Source of the DNA: Bacteroidales bacterium
GTDB lineage: Bacteria > Bacteroidota > Bacteroidia > Bacteroidales > ML635J-15
DNA: 14,135 nt
Direction of reading: 5' to 3'
Assembly: GCA_023228725.1 (NCBI GenBank)
Contig: JALOAQ010000078.1
Location: 1-14,135 of the forward strand
A program made the position numbers and the translations under genes. Each line of letters starts with the position of its first letter. Position 1 is the stretch's first letter. Below, one piece after another: positions 13,571-14,135 of this stretch. The notes under the pieces were generated by a model that did not search any database, was not told the origin of the DNA, and worked only from the letters and a program-made list of their open reading frames with translations.

Positions 13571-13868
13571 TGCAGTTTTTGTTACTGGAGAGTTTGCCTA
13601 GGAAAACACGAAAAACCTAAACTTCCAGACCATTAGGGTTCTGAACCTGCTTGGTCAAGCGACTTATAATATGCTTGTTCTATTTGTTTTTATTTAATAC
13701 AGTGGTATAAACTTATATTGGTTACAATCGTTAACGATTGTAAAATTAAATAAATTTCCGAATTTTAAATAACATTTTGGAAGAAATGTTTGAAAAGTTA
13801 GTTCTCTTAACATATCAATCGATTAGATTATTTCTTCTTGCAAGATGTTCAAGGCAAGGACAAGATGA
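13571..13868. other. Intergenic stretch around a perfect palindrome
   Basis: No gene is visible. The only clear feature is the palindrome at 13722-13743. Confidence 0.5.
13722..13743. promoter_or_regulatory. Perfect 22-bp palindrome, candidate operator
   Basis: The half-site TTACAATCGTT is followed without a gap by its exact reverse complement. Perfect symmetry over 22 bp is what a dimeric DNA-binding protein would recognise. It is about 245 bp upstream of the lipoprotein gene at 13477 and 126 bp before hairpin B4. I see no second copy in the window. Symmetry this long is unlikely by chance, but the role is unknown. Confidence 0.45.
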
Positions 13869-13923
13869 AGGCTCTTTTGGCTGCGAAGAAATCGCTTGTG
13901 CGGTGGGGCAGCCAAGTGTGCCT
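13869..13923 (+). repeat. Two-tier hairpin B4
   Basis: The outer arms AGGC / GCCT are followed by unpaired TCTT and GTGT, then inner arms TTGGCTGC / GCAGCCAA pair perfectly over 8 bp. The loop includes CGCTTGTGCGG, as in B1 and B2. The stem sequence is new. Element A8 starts 75 bp downstream, like A6 after B2. Between them, TATGTAGCAAATT is also found before A6 at 5058. Confidence 0.7.
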
Positions 13924-13997
13924 GTGTGCATAGGCACATTTAGTTTCTTATTCTTCTGTGTATGTAGCAAATTTAGGTCTTTCACGGTTTTCTTCAT

Positions 13998-14135
13998 AGC
14001 TTGCCCATAACGGATGGCGGTAGAAGCAGTGGGGGAGTTCGTGGCTCATCGTCCTCATCCGCCGCTAAAAACCACCCAATGCGAGTTTTGCTGACCCGAA
14101 GTCGTCACATCCCCCACATTGCTTTTACCGCGTGT
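13998..14135 (+). repeat. Structured inverted-repeat element A8 (long form), cut by window end
   Basis: The left tip GCCCATAACGGATGGCGGTAG and the whole interior are nearly identical to A1, A3 and A4. The right tip is present through TACCGCGTGT, after which the window ends. Confidence 0.85.

Noticed and set aside
13149..13601. 150-aa plus-strand frame
   Set aside because: It is antisense to the lipoprotein gene at 12365-13477, which has a signal peptide and protein-like composition.

Overview
The window looks like chromosomal DNA of a low-GC member of the Bacteroidota. The evidence is a TonB-dependent receptor with an N-terminal carboxypeptidase-like regulatory domain followed by a DUF4249-type lipoprotein, several small outer-membrane beta-barrel proteins, lipoproteins with SC-type lipoboxes, and one TAnnTTTG-type -7 box. 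Genes fill only about half of the window. The rest is an unusually dense set of non-coding, structured repeats. No integrase, transposase, tRNA, rRNA or CRISPR array is visible.

Layout. (1) 1-439: the 5' part of a secreted protein gene on the minus strand, running off the left edge. (2) About 470-3710: over 3 kb without a gene. It holds five copies (A1-A5) of a roughly 130-150 bp inverted-repeat element with conserved tips (left CTAACGGATGGCGG, right CCGCGTGTTAG). The copies are separated by paralogous non-coding spacers carrying a 23-bp palindrome (family E), and by two copies of another 135-bp structured repeat (family F). (3) 3726-4385: a 219-aa conserved protein gene (minus), preceded by a 4 x 42 bp tandem repeat. 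(4) 4950-5461: a composite of small hairpin B2, element A6, a CTTA-loop hairpin (C2) and small hairpin B5. (5) 5613-10444: an envelope gene cluster with one beta-barrel gene (plus) facing a minus-strand run of acidic lipoprotein, TonB receptor and DUF4249 lipoprotein. (6) 11053-11570: a second composite (B3, A7, B6) of almost the same overall length. (7) 11700-13477: a lipoprotein and beta-barrel gene pair (minus), with a possible 33-aa ORF behind them. (8) 13500-14135: a perfect 22-bp palindrome, small hairpin B4 and element A8, cut by the window edge.

The main observation is that families A, B, C and F share one design. Stems differ in sequence between copies but keep their pairing by complementary changes, while short unpaired segments stay conserved. 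All A and B copies lie in the same orientation. Tips of the RYYYAAC / GTTRRRY kind make the A elements resemble integron attC recombination sites, and they separate unrelated envelope gene modules. A family of structured RNAs or a non-autonomous mobile element is an equally open reading. The wobble pattern of the A inner arms says the plus strand is the one that folds.

How the genes work together: the receptor and DUF4249 lipoprotein are almost certainly a co-translated outer-membrane uptake pair. The lipoprotein and beta-barrel pair at 11809-13477 is a separate envelope operon. No pathway links these modules to one another.
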